Source: Bacteroidota bacterium
GTDB taxonomy: Bacteria > Bacteroidota > Bacteroidia > Bacteroidales > JAAUTT01
Reading direction: 5' to 3'
DNA: 31,900 nt
NCBI GenBank assembly: GCA_023429135.1
Contig: JAEYWD010000015.1
Span: 1-31,900, forward strand
This document shows positions 22,377 through 30,649 of this stretch, piece after piece. Numbering within the stretch: position 1 is the first letter of the stretch; each line of letters opens with the position of its first letter. Position numbers and translations under genes: made by a program. The notes beneath the pieces were generated by a model that saw only the letters and a program-made list of their open reading frames with translations, did not search any database and was not told where the DNA came from.

Positions 22377-23864
22377 TCAGTTTTTCTGAAATACCCGAAC
22401 ATAATCCACTTCATATGTTGCTGGAAGAAACGATTCGTCAACTCCCTGCGCTCCACCCCAGTTTCCACCCCAGGCAAGATTAAGCTTTAGGTAGAATGGT
22501 GTGTTGAAAGGCCATGTATTCTTATTATCTTGGTGGTCGTTGAGAAACTCAAAGTATTTTACGCCATCGATATAGCCTTTCACAAAATCGGCAGTCCATT
22601 CAACTGCATAAACATGAAATTCAGTTTGAGCCGTGGCGACATATTTCTCAGCAGTTTTCTGGGTACCAATGGAATGATAATATGCTTTGCAATGAACCGA
22701 AGAGCTAACATAATTAGGACGATATCCTACCTCTTCCATAATGTCAATTTCACCATCATCGGGCCAAGCTGTAAAATTTTTAGGCATCATCCAGAAGGCT
22801 GGCCAGGTGCCTTTACCAACGGGTAATTTCAACCGCGCCTCGAAATAGCCATATGTCCAGCTTTGATTAGTATTCATGCGAACTGACAAGATTTGAGAGC
22901 CTACTTTTTTGAGAACAATTTTAAGTGTGCCGTTGTGAATTTTAGCACAGGTATCGCTTCCCGCAACGGCAGGAATATAGTTTTGTAATTCGTTATTTCC
23001 CCAGCCTCCCCCACCGGTTTCGTACCACCAATTTGCTGCTTTTGGCAAAACAGCTTTGCCTTCAATGCGAGGATCGTTAAATTCGTCCTGCCAGATGAGC
23101 TTGTATCCAAGAGGTGTTGCAACTTCGGGAGTAATATAAGCAGCACCTTCGGGTTTCGAATACGAGGCCTTAGTGACAAAACCAAACCATACGTTTATTT
23201 TTATAAGTGAAGTATTACCAGTACAATCAAATGTGGTAAGATTTGTGTTATATTGAATGTCGAGAATAGTTAGTTTATTGTTGGCACAATTCAGAGAGGT
23301 TAACGCACTTAGCGAAGTAAGATCAATTGAACTAATGCTATTATTACTGCAATTTAATGTCTGGAGCGAAGTAAAACTTTCAATCCCAGCTAAAGAAGCA
23401 ATTCCTTTATTGCTGATGTTCATAGTGGTAACAGCAGCGGCCTCATCAATACTTACAACACCGTCTTTATCGGTGTCGAAATTGGTAATGCAAAAATTCT
23501 TAAAATTATCGTCGGCAAACGAAACCTGAACTATAAACTTGTTTTGCTTAATTGTATAACTTTTTTTTGAAGAACCAGCTCTGAAAGTAAGAACAGCGGT
23601 ACGCGCCTGCGTGGTATTATTTGCATCCACATCAACAGTTATTTCAATTGTTCCGGCCCCACCGTTAACTGACGATATTTTGCACCAACTTTGGGAAGAA
23701 ACTAGAGTCCAATCAGCATTTAAAGTCGCTTTTAGCTTAAAAGAAGAGGCTTCTGATGTCAGATCTGCAATTTCTGCGGGTTCAATTGTAATAAACTCAT
23801 CGGTTTTCTCTTCTTTACAGTTGATAAACAAAGTAAAAAAGCTTAGTATAATTAATAGTCTCAC
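22377..23864 (-). CDS. GH16 endoglucanase lipoprotein with BACON, EF-hand-like and LRR segments
   Basis: The 495-residue lipoprotein has lipobox Cys16 (LFINC). A BACON-like beta domain spans ~25-110. A Ca-binding EF-hand-like loop DTDKDGVVSIDE (130-141) carries Asp130, Asp132, Asp134 and Glu141. Next comes a short leucine-rich stretch (~145-225; LNCSNNSISSIDL, LNCANNKLTILDI). The catalytic GH16 domain covers ~250-495. The GH16 motif is GEIDIMEEVG with nucleophile Glu372, Asp374 and acid/base Glu377; WPAFWMMP and NWWYETGGGGWGNNELQNY are typical laminarinase/GH16_3 blocks. It should be an endo-acting beta-1,3(4)-glucanase at the cell surface. It lies between the SGBP and GH5 genes with structured spacers on both sides. 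The EF-hand-LRR linker between BACON and GH16 is unusual. Confidence 0.93.
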   Translation of the reverse strand: MRLLIILSFFTLFINCKEEKTDEFITIEPAEIADLTSEASSFKLKATLNADWTLVSSQSWCKISSVNGGAGTIEITVDVDANNTTQARTAVLTFRAGSSKKSYTIKQNKFIVQVSFADDNFKNFCITNFDTDKDGVVSIDEAAAVTTMNISNKGIASLAGIESFTSLQTLNCSNNSISSIDLTSLSALTSLNCANNKLTILDIQYNTNLTTFDCTGNTSLIKINVWFGFVTKASYSKPEGAAYITPEVATPLGYKLIWQDEFNDPRIEGKAVLPKAANWWYETGGGGWGNNELQNYIPAVAGSDTCAKIHNGTLKIVLKKVGSQILSVRMNTNQSWTYGYFEARLKLPVGKGTWPAFWMMPKNFTAWPDDGEIDIMEEVGYRPNYVSSSVHCKAYYHSIGTQKTAEKYVATAQTEFHVYAVEWTADFVKGYIDGVKYFEFLNDHQDNKNTWPFNTPFYLKLNLAWGGNWGGAQGVDESFLPATYEVDYVRVFQKN

Positions 23865-23892
23865 GATAACATTTTTGTATTAAACAATTATT

Positions 23893-23962
23893 AAACTTAA
23901 AAGAGGCTGCTCCTTAATCCCGATGTTGTTAAATCCGGGAGGGATACAACCTCTTTAAGTTT
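23893..23962. repeat. Long hairpin between SGBP and GH16 genes
   Basis: AAACTTAAAAGAGG (23893-23906) pairs with CCTCTTTAAGTTT (23950-23962) with a single bulged A, and the enclosed part can form a further stem with ATCCC/GGGAT. In the minus-strand mRNA it lies 40 nt after the PKD lipoprotein stop and 28 nt before the GH16 start. A bare intercistronic stem without a T-run suggests RNA stabilisation or partial attenuation that sets the enzyme level relative to SusCD. Confidence 0.6.
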
Positions 23963-24002
23963 GCTATGTAATTAGCAATGAATAAAACTCTTTCTCCAAA
24001 AT

Positions 24003-25457
24003 TTATTCAGTGAATGAAAAATCATCTATAAAGAAAATCCCTTTACCGGAATGACCCTCGCCACCAATCTGGATTACAATCTTATCGTAATCCTTCCGAT
24101 CTTTAACATTGCTGAAATCAAAAGTCAAATCGAGCCATTTATCTGTCTGGAGATTCGAAAACGATACTTCAGTTTGAGTAGTATATGCATTCCCTCCTAA
24201 ATCATTGTTTTGTAATTTAACAGCAACTTTCTTATCCAGTTTGGCATTTGACACCCAATCGCCAGCTTTATTATTATCGGTGGTATAGTCGTTATATGAA
24301 GGAATATACACTTTTAACTTAACCTTGTTTTGTGTAGTTAAATCGAATTTGTAACCCGATGCAATAAAGAACAAATTGGACCAAAAACCTCCAGACTTTT
24401 GATACAAGGTAACTTTGCTCGAAGAATTAATTGGAACCGGAGCCGGATTATAATAACTGAAACTAGTCAAAGCGTCCATATCTTCCTTCGAGAAAGTAAC
24501 TTTTGCTTTGGCTGCTTCAAAATCTTCAGTTAAAGGAACAGCCTTAACAGGAATAATTACAACGGGTTTAACATTCTTTTCTTTTGGAACAAAACGATAA
24601 TACCATGCGTTTCCGGGTTCAACGGCACTTACCACTCGTAAATACATAACAGTATCGTTTAGAGTTTGGATCTGATAAACAGAGGTTCCTGCGTAATGAC
24701 CCAAAAAGGCATCATTGCTAAAAGTCAAGGTTTTTGCTGCTTCATTTAAGGTAAATGTGTAAGCTGCGGCAGGTGTGTATTTAATATCGAAATCTCCGGC
24801 TCCGGGCACAACTGAGTTTGTATATCCAAGAGCAGCCAGGGCATTTTTGCCAGGGCCGTTCGAATAAACCGAGCCATTATTTTTCCAAACCATTTTAACT
24901 CCCACCTGAGTAAATGTAAACTCATTAAAATACATGCTACTTTCGGTTTTTTCTTCAGCTTTGGCATTCCACCATTCGGCAGTAGGTTTATCAGAAGGGC
25001 CTATTCCAAAATGGCCGTTATGATATTGGTCGAACACCCATGTTTTTCCGGCTAAATTGCTTGCACCACCTGTTAAAGCGGTATACATTGGCGTATTAAG
25101 GAGGGACATATCATCGGCTGCAATTGCAATAGTTTGTGAAATAGTTTCTGAAACTCCACCTGAAGTGTAAAGAGTCATTTTAACAGTATAATTACCCTTA
25201 AAAGGATACTGTGCAACGATTGAATCACCTTTTGCCTTAGAACCATCTCCAAGTTCCCAAACTGCAACACCGGCAACATCCGATGTATTTTCCAGTATGA
25301 CAATATTTGGTTTAGCAGATGTAGGTGTATAGGTAAATTTCAGATCTTCAGTTTTTGGCTTTCCTCCCAGTTGATAATCGGAGTCTTCCATAGGTTCACA
25401 GGAAACCACGAAAAGTACCGTAAGAGCCAATGTCCATATATTTATTAATTTCTTCAT
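24003..25457 (-). CDS. PKD-domain surface glycan-binding lipoprotein (SusE-position SGBP)
   Basis: The 484-residue lipoprotein has lipobox Cys20 (FVVSC) followed by the acidic EPMEDSD, which is typical of the surface-export signal. A PKD domain lies at ~40-115 (WELGDGS, then YPFKGNYTVKMTLY). The middle region is a beta-rich stretch with aromatic residues (TWVFDQYHNGHFGIGPSDKP). The C-terminal ~150 residues resemble a carbohydrate-binding jelly roll ending IFFIDDFSFTE. It starts 17 bp after the susD stop, the standard place of a surface glycan-binding protein, and should capture the glycan for SusCD. PKD-containing lipoproteins are common in laminarin-type loci, which supports a beta-glucan target (inference). 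Confidence 0.85.
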   Translation of the reverse strand: MKKLINIWTLALTVLFVVSCEPMEDSDYQLGGKPKTEDLKFTYTPTSAKPNIVILENTSDVAGVAVWELGDGSKAKGDSIVAQYPFKGNYTVKMTLYTSGGVSETISQTIAIAADDMSLLNTPMYTALTGGASNLAGKTWVFDQYHNGHFGIGPSDKPTAEWWNAKAEEKTESSMYFNEFTFTQVGVKMVWKNNGSVYSNGPGKNALAALGYTNSVVPGAGDFDIKYTPAAAYTFTLNEAAKTLTFSNDAFLGHYAGTSVYQIQTLNDTVMYLRVVSAVEPGNAWYYRFVPKEKNVKPVVIIPVKAVPLTEDFEAAKAKVTFSKEDMDALTSFSYYNPAPVPINSSSKVTLYQKSGGFWSNLFFIASGYKFDLTTQNKVKLKVYIPSYNDYTTDNNKAGDWVSNAKLDKKVAVKLQNNDLGGNAYTTQTEVSFSNLQTDKWLDLTFDFSNVKDRKDYDKIVIQIGGEGHSGKGIFFIDDFSFTE

Positions 25458-25474
25458 AGTTCAATAGTTTTTGA

Positions 25475-26974
25475 TTAATAACCGTCGTTCTGTTTCAGTT
25501 TAAATTCACCTTCTGTTTTCAAGATTTCCGATTCCGGAATAGGAAGATATTTGTCAGTTGGCTGCCATGTTCTAACTGAACTAAAAGCAGGAATATTCTC
25601 GGTCAACAGATCAGTATCGCCCCAGCGAACCAGATCCCAGAAACGCATTCCTTCGCCAACAAACTCGCGACGGCGCTCCAGTTTGACATTTGCAACGGAT
25701 GCTGGTATTGGTGATAATCCTGCGCGCTTACGAATTTCGTCCAAACACCATTGGGCTGTAACATCGTCAACCTGAGCAGCACTCTGGATAACCATTAAAT
25801 CGGCGGCATTCAAAAGGGTTTCGGCATAGCGGAAAATACGGAGATTGTTATTATAGTTTAAGTCCTGATCGCCCGGAGGAGGGTTGTAACCAACGCGAGC
25901 AGCGTATTTACCCATGAAAAAACCTGTATTCTGAAAACGTGGGTTATAAGTACCAGCTTCGTAACTTTTTATTGAAACATCGCGACGCACATCACCTTCT
26001 TCAAAAATAGCATATGTTTGAGAACGAACAGGGCCAAAACCCCATCCACCTTTAAGCGAATCCTGTCCTTTAAGTTCGCTGGGTGAAATAAATGCGGGAA
26101 GATTTGTTCCATAACCCTGCCAACCAGATGACCAGGTTTTTCCTTCTGGTAGCTGGTTACTTTCAAAAATAGATTCCTTACCAAATTCTCCTGAATTTAG
26201 CCACATAGAACCAAAACCAACTAATTGAAATTTGTTACTCTTAATAATTTTCACCATATCAGCCAATACTTCACCATAACGGGCAGCATCTTTCTGATAC
26301 ATTACTACGCGCGATTTTAACATCATGGCAGCAGCTCTGGAAACACGTCCGGCATCGGTACCGGTAGTATTCATAGGTAGTTTATCGCCTTCAATTGCGA
26401 AGTTTACATCTTCTATAATCTCATTATAAATTTCGTTTGCAGTGTACTGCTTAGCCATGTAAGGAGGCAGCAAATCTTCTTCAAAATATGGAATATTGCC
26501 CCAGAATTTCCATAACCAATGCAGATAGTAAGCACGGAGAAAATGTGCTTCTGCTTTATACTGATTAAGTTTAGCTTCGGAAATTCCTTTTGCCTTTTCA
26601 CAGGCACCAATAACGTAATTACACCTGCTTATACCGCTATAGTAAATGTTCCATAAACCTGCAGGAAGTTCCGTAGGTGTAGCGTCAAGTTGGGAGAGAC
26701 GATACAATTGCCCCTGATCGCCTGCATCTGAACCTCCTTTAAATATATCATCCGAACGTAAATCGGACATTAATACTATACTGTTATAATTGTTGTTAGC
26801 ATAACTATCGAACAGCAAAATCTGATAACATGCCGCAAGATTAGACAAAACTGCTCCTTCGGTAACTTCGCCTCCAACTTCCTGTGATGAGGTAGGTGAA
26901 ATTGTTAAAAAATCTTCGCCACAGGAAGACAATCCAAAAATGGCAACCAATGCTATATAAAAGTATTTTTTCAT
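25475..26974 (-). CDS. SusD/RagB-family lipoprotein
   Basis: The 499-residue lipoprotein has lipobox Cys18 (GLSSC) followed by GEDFL, as in most SusD proteins. The family blocks are present: ISRCNYVIGACEKA, AEAHFLRAYYLHWLWKFWGNIPYFEED (TPR-like helices), YTANEIYNEIIEDVNFAI, RVSRAAAMMLKSRVVMYQ, and the C-terminal IRKRAGLSPIP ... ERRREFVGEGMRFWDLVRWGD block. It forms the lid of the SusCD importer at the outer membrane and binds oligosaccharides. It lies 20 bp downstream of susC and 17 bp upstream of the SGBP gene, the usual order. Confidence 0.97.
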   Translation of the reverse strand: MKKYFYIALVAIFGLSSCGEDFLTISPTSSQEVGGEVTEGAVLSNLAACYQILLFDSYANNNYNSIVLMSDLRSDDIFKGGSDAGDQGQLYRLSQLDATPTELPAGLWNIYYSGISRCNYVIGACEKAKGISEAKLNQYKAEAHFLRAYYLHWLWKFWGNIPYFEEDLLPPYMAKQYTANEIYNEIIEDVNFAIEGDKLPMNTTGTDAGRVSRAAAMMLKSRVVMYQKDAARYGEVLADMVKIIKSNKFQLVGFGSMWLNSGEFGKESIFESNQLPEGKTWSSGWQGYGTNLPAFISPSELKGQDSLKGGWGFGPVRSQTYAIFEEGDVRRDVSIKSYEAGTYNPRFQNTGFFMGKYAARVGYNPPPGDQDLNYNNNLRIFRYAETLLNAADLMVIQSAAQVDDVTAQWCLDEIRKRAGLSPIPASVANVKLERRREFVGEGMRFWDLVRWGDTDLLTENIPAFSSVRTWQPTDKYLPIPESEILKTEGEFKLKQNDGY

Positions 26975-26994
26975 AATTCTCTTATTTTTTAAAA

Positions 26995-29900
26995 TCAGAA
27001 AGTAATGTTAGCTCCTAAAGAAATGGTTCTAGACTGAGGATAAATTCCTCTGTCGATACCAATTGTTGTATATCCGCCCGAAGCAATTTCCGGTTCAAAC
27101 CCTTCATATTTAGTAAAAGTTAACAAATTCTCAGCAGAAACATAAAGTCTGAGTTTCTGAATTGAAACCTTGTTGGACAAGTTTTGTGGGAGGGTATATC
27201 CGAACTGTAATTTTTTCAACCTTAGGAAAGAACCATCCTTAATGTACAGGTCGGACGAACGCCAGTTACGGTTTGTGTTAACAGCCGTCATACGTGGAAT
27301 TGTATTGGAAGTGCCTTCGCCAATCCAACGATCGAGGATCCATGAAGGACGGTTCATCGCGTTAATATCACCTCTTTGTGCGAAATCGAAAATGTCGTTG
27401 CCATAAGAACCCTGCCAGAACATGTTCATATCAAAACCTTTCCAGTCGGCCGACAGTGAAAAACCGTAAGTCCAATCAGGCATACCCTTACCAATTTTGG
27501 TTTTATCGGCATCGGTAATTTTATTATCGGGAATTGAATTTCCATTAGCATCAGTTGCGCCAGCTACATCAACGAAGATAACATCGCCCGGCTGAGCTTT
27601 TTCACCATACTTTGCATTATATTTATCGGCTTCGGCCTGATTCTGGAGTATTCCCGCAGTTTTATAACCGTAAAAGAACGGATAGACTTCTCCGTTTTTA
27701 CCTTTTACGAAACTTCCCACTCCTGAGGCACCGGCATCTTGATAAATAGCTTCACCACTCGCATTTCCAAGCTGAATAAGTTTATTCTGCAGATAAGATG
27801 CATTAGCGCCAACATTAACAGATACTCCGGCAACATTAAACTTATAACCGGCTTCGAATTCCAAGCCCCAGTTTTCCATATCACCGGCATTTGCAATGGG
27901 AGCTCCTTTACCAACATAAGCAGGAATAGGTTGATCCATTAACATACCTTTGGTAGTTTTCTTGAAATAGTCGAAACTAAAAGTGAGGGCATCATTGAAA
28001 AATCTAGAATCAAAGCCAAGGTCGGTCTGTTCCGATTCTTCCCACTTAACATCCGGGTTCGGAATTTTTGATGGACTGCTACCGTATTGCATAGTCGGTT
28101 TGTCGCCAACGCCAAAGTAATAGTTTTGACCACCATCCATTAAACTTGTATAACGGAATTGACCAATACGTTCGTTACCGTTTTTACCCCAACTTGCTCT
28201 TAATTTTAATGTACTGAACCAAGCCGGACGACTTGCCATAAATTCCTCATTCGAAACATTCCAGCCTAAAGAAAATGATGGGAACAAAGCCCATTTATTT
28301 TTAGCACCAAAATTCGATGAACCATCCTGGCGTAAAGTTGCCTGGAAAATATAGCGCTCATTATAGTTATAATCTATCCTTCCGAAATAAGAAGCGAGGG
28401 TTAAGGATGAAAAACCATCGGTACCACCGCCAACGCGTTCTTCTTTTCTATCAGCAGTTGCATAATCTATATTAGCCTTGTTAGGATCGTTTTCCAAGAG
28501 ATCATAGTCGTCACCATACAAGTGTCTTACTTTGTATTCTTTGGCTGACTGACCTACTAAAAAAGCAAAGTTATGCTTACCTAAAGATTTGGTGTAGGTT
28601 AATGTATTTTCCAACTGCCATGTAAAACCACGGTGCATGTTAGAATAAACAGAACTTTGGGTAATAGACTTACCCTGGTTAGCCAGAAAATACGGGAATG
28701 TATAACCGTCGTTACCCCAGAATGCGAGGTCAACACCATAGCTGGATTTAAATTTAAGATCTTTTAATACATCAAGTTCTCCCCAGAATGTGGAAACAAA
28801 CTTATCGGCATTACCTTCGCCTCTGGTAGGAGCATTTAACATGCCCACCGGGTTGGCAATTTCCTGGAAACCAGCGGGAGGTAAAGAAAACACACGACCG
28901 CTTGCGTCTTTAACTGCGGTGGGGTGAGCTGCAAGGACGGCATCGGGCTCAGTAGCGTACACAGGAATTGTAGGATCGAAAGCCAATGCACTTCCTAATA
29001 TAGAGCCATACTCGGAATTGGTTTCGATACCTGAAGACTTTGTGCGTGAATAGCCTAAATTCATACCTAAACGAATCTTATTAAGGTACCCGCGACTATT
29101 ATTCTCATAAACATTATAAACATTATTTGAGCGGATACTGTAACGCTTGAAATTCGATTTGTCATAATTTCCGCCAACAATACCAGCTTGATCGAAATAA
29201 CCTAAAGACAGGAAGTAGGTTATTTTTTCCGTTCCTCCGTTAAGACTTAACTGATGGCTTTGAACAGGAGCATTATAATAAAAGGTTTCGTCCTGCCAAT
29301 CGGTACCTGTACCAGCGCCTGCAATTTGTTCCGCAGAATATATTGGAGCTTTACCATCGTTAACGGCAGCTTCATTCATAATAGTCATGTATTCGGTAGC
29401 GTTGAGCACGGATTTCTTCCTCCATGGATTCTGCAAGCCATACAATACATCGTAATTAATGCTGGGTTTACCAGCCTTTCCTGTTTTTGTAGTTACCAAA
29501 ATTACACCGTTTGCAGCGCGAGCACCATAAATAGCTGCCGAAGCTGCATCTTTAAGAATTTCTACCGACTGAATATCAACAGGATTTAAATAATCGATAC
29601 CGCCATCAACCGGCATTCCATCTACAATAAATAATGGATCGCTGTTATTCACTGTTCCCACACCACGAATTCTTACTTTGGAATCAGCTCCAGGTTGTCC
29701 TGAACTTTGTGTAATCTGTACACCGGACACTTTCCCTTTTAATACATCTTCAACACGTGTAGGAGCTGAATTTGCAAGATCGTCAACTGTAACACGGCTG
29801 ATAGCTGCGGTTACAACACTTTTTTTCTGAACACCATACCCAACAACAACAACTTCTTCGAGACTTTTGATATCAGCTTCGAGTGTTACGTTAATTGAAT

Positions 29901-30480
29901 TTCTTCCAGCTACCTCAACTTTCTGAGTAGTATAGCCTATATAGGAAAAAGTTAGAATTGCAGTAGAAGATGCAACGTCAATAGAGTATTTTCCATCAAA
30001 ATCGGTAACTACACCCATTGTTGTACCATCTACAACCACATTAACACCAGGTAGTGGTTCGCCTGTTTGAGCGTCGGTAACTAACCCTTTCACATTTTGC
30101 ATTTGTGCGCCCGAGTTTACAGGAGTAATTACCAGAAGATTGTTCATCACCATATAGGTTAAATTACTACCTTCCAAAGTTTGGTCCATTAGAGATGACA
30201 AAGTAGTTTCGCTCTGCGAAATTCGTACAGTTCTTTTTACATCAACCTGATCGGTTTTATAAAAAACTTTAAAACTAGTTTGATTTTCGATGGCGTCAAT
30301 AACTTCGGAAATGGTTCCCGAATTGAAATCCAACCTTATTCTGGCGTTCTGAGAATAGCCTTCCGCTGCAAGATGCAGGGTAAACACGAATAGTAAAATT
30401 GAACTTAGTTTCATAATTAGTAGTGTCTTATATGCGCAATTACTTAGATATTCATTACGCAGAAATGAATTTTTTATCAT
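26995..30480 (-). CDS. SusC/RagA TonB-dependent receptor with STN domain
   Basis: I place the start at the ATG at 30478-30480 (1161 aa). A longer frame to 30543 only adds residues read through a hairpin, and a shorter one from 30414 begins exactly at the signal peptide MKLSSILLFVFTLHLAAEGYSQ. Domains: signal peptide; STN (~45-125) that signals to FecR-type anti-sigma factors; CarboxypepD_reg-like domain (~127-205; GLVTDAQTGEPLPGVNVVVD); TonB box EEVVVVGYG (208-216); plug (~235-335; GVQITQSSGQPGADSKVRIR, IFIVDGMPV-type block); then a 22-strand barrel ending LGANITF. It imports oligosaccharides released by GH16/GH5 together with SusD. The STN plus the upstream fecR gene mean transcription is likely controlled by an ECF sigma factor. 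Confidence 0.95.
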   Translation of the reverse strand: MIKNSFLRNEYLSNCAYKTLLIMKLSSILLFVFTLHLAAEGYSQNARIRLDFNSGTISEVIDAIENQTSFKVFYKTDQVDVKRTVRISQSETTLSSLMDQTLEGSNLTYMVMNNLLVITPVNSGAQMQNVKGLVTDAQTGEPLPGVNVVVDGTTMGVVTDFDGKYSIDVASSTAILTFSYIGYTTQKVEVAGRNSINVTLEADIKSLEEVVVVGYGVQKKSVVTAAISRVTVDDLANSAPTRVEDVLKGKVSGVQITQSSGQPGADSKVRIRGVGTVNNSDPLFIVDGMPVDGGIDYLNPVDIQSVEILKDAASAAIYGARAANGVILVTTKTGKAGKPSINYDVLYGLQNPWRKKSVLNATEYMTIMNEAAVNDGKAPIYSAEQIAGAGTGTDWQDETFYYNAPVQSHQLSLNGGTEKITYFLSLGYFDQAGIVGGNYDKSNFKRYSIRSNNVYNVYENNSRGYLNKIRLGMNLGYSRTKSSGIETNSEYGSILGSALAFDPTIPVYATEPDAVLAAHPTAVKDASGRVFSLPPAGFQEIANPVGMLNAPTRGEGNADKFVSTFWGELDVLKDLKFKSSYGVDLAFWGNDGYTFPYFLANQGKSITQSSVYSNMHRGFTWQLENTLTYTKSLGKHNFAFLVGQSAKEYKVRHLYGDDYDLLENDPNKANIDYATADRKEERVGGGTDGFSSLTLASYFGRIDYNYNERYIFQATLRQDGSSNFGAKNKWALFPSFSLGWNVSNEEFMASRPAWFSTLKLRASWGKNGNERIGQFRYTSLMDGGQNYYFGVGDKPTMQYGSSPSKIPNPDVKWEESEQTDLGFDSRFFNDALTFSFDYFKKTTKGMLMDQPIPAYVGKGAPIANAGDMENWGLEFEAGYKFNVAGVSVNVGANASYLQNKLIQLGNASGEAIYQDAGASGVGSFVKGKNGEVYPFFYGYKTAGILQNQAEADKYNAKYGEKAQPGDVIFVDVAGATDANGNSIPDNKITDADKTKIGKGMPDWTYGFSLSADWKGFDMNMFWQGSYGNDIFDFAQRGDINAMNRPSWILDRWIGEGTSNTIPRMTAVNTNRNWRSSDLYIKDGSFLRLKKLQFGYTLPQNLSNKVSIQKLRLYVSAENLLTFTKYEGFEPEIASGGYTTIGIDRGIYPQSRTISLGANITF

Positions 30481-30487
30481 ACATTTG
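30480..30487 (+). promoter_or_regulatory. Candidate -7 box for an antisense RNA
   Basis: The plus strand reads TACATTTG, a perfect TAnnTTTG match, pointing away from any plus-strand gene and towards the terminator at 30555-30588. No clear -33 TTTG is seen upstream. Confidence 0.4.
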
Positions 30488-30493
30488 TAATAG

Positions 30494-30588
30494 TTAAAGT
30501 TTAACATTACCCAGTTTTTTGAGCGAAAAACTGAGCGTTTCATTTTAATTGAAGATCGGGAAATGTGAGCGCATTTTCCGATTTTTTT
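30494..30588 (+). ncRNA. Candidate antisense RNA opposite the susC leader
   Basis: A plus-strand transcript starting about 7 bases after the TACATTTG box would be ~95 nt, contain the hairpin at 30512-30533 (CAGTTTTT/AAAAACTG, loop TGAGCG), and end at the terminator at 30555-30588. There is no plus-strand gene here that needs a terminator. It overlaps the leader or N-terminal start region of susC. Cis-encoded antisense sRNAs at this spot are known in Bacteroides PULs, where they repress the locus (the DonS case). The extent is inferred from sequence only. Confidence 0.45.
30555..30588 (+). terminator. Plus-strand rho-independent terminator in the fecR-susC gap
   Basis: ATCGGGAAATG (30555-30565) and CATTTTCCGAT (30572-30582) pair with one G-T wobble around loop TGAGCG, followed by seven Ts. 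It is oriented against fecR and susC, and no T-run follows on the minus strand, so it should end plus-strand transcripts only. Confidence 0.8.
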
Positions 30589-30649
30589 GTTTATGGTTCT
30601 TATGTCATAGGCCTTTAATTAAAGTTAGTGTTAGTATTTATTTTTTAGA

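Noticed and set aside
22764..23477. Dockerin domain in the GH16 protein
   Set aside because: There is only one EF-hand-like loop (130-141), not the duplicated pair of a dockerin, and no cohesin or cellulosome gene is present.
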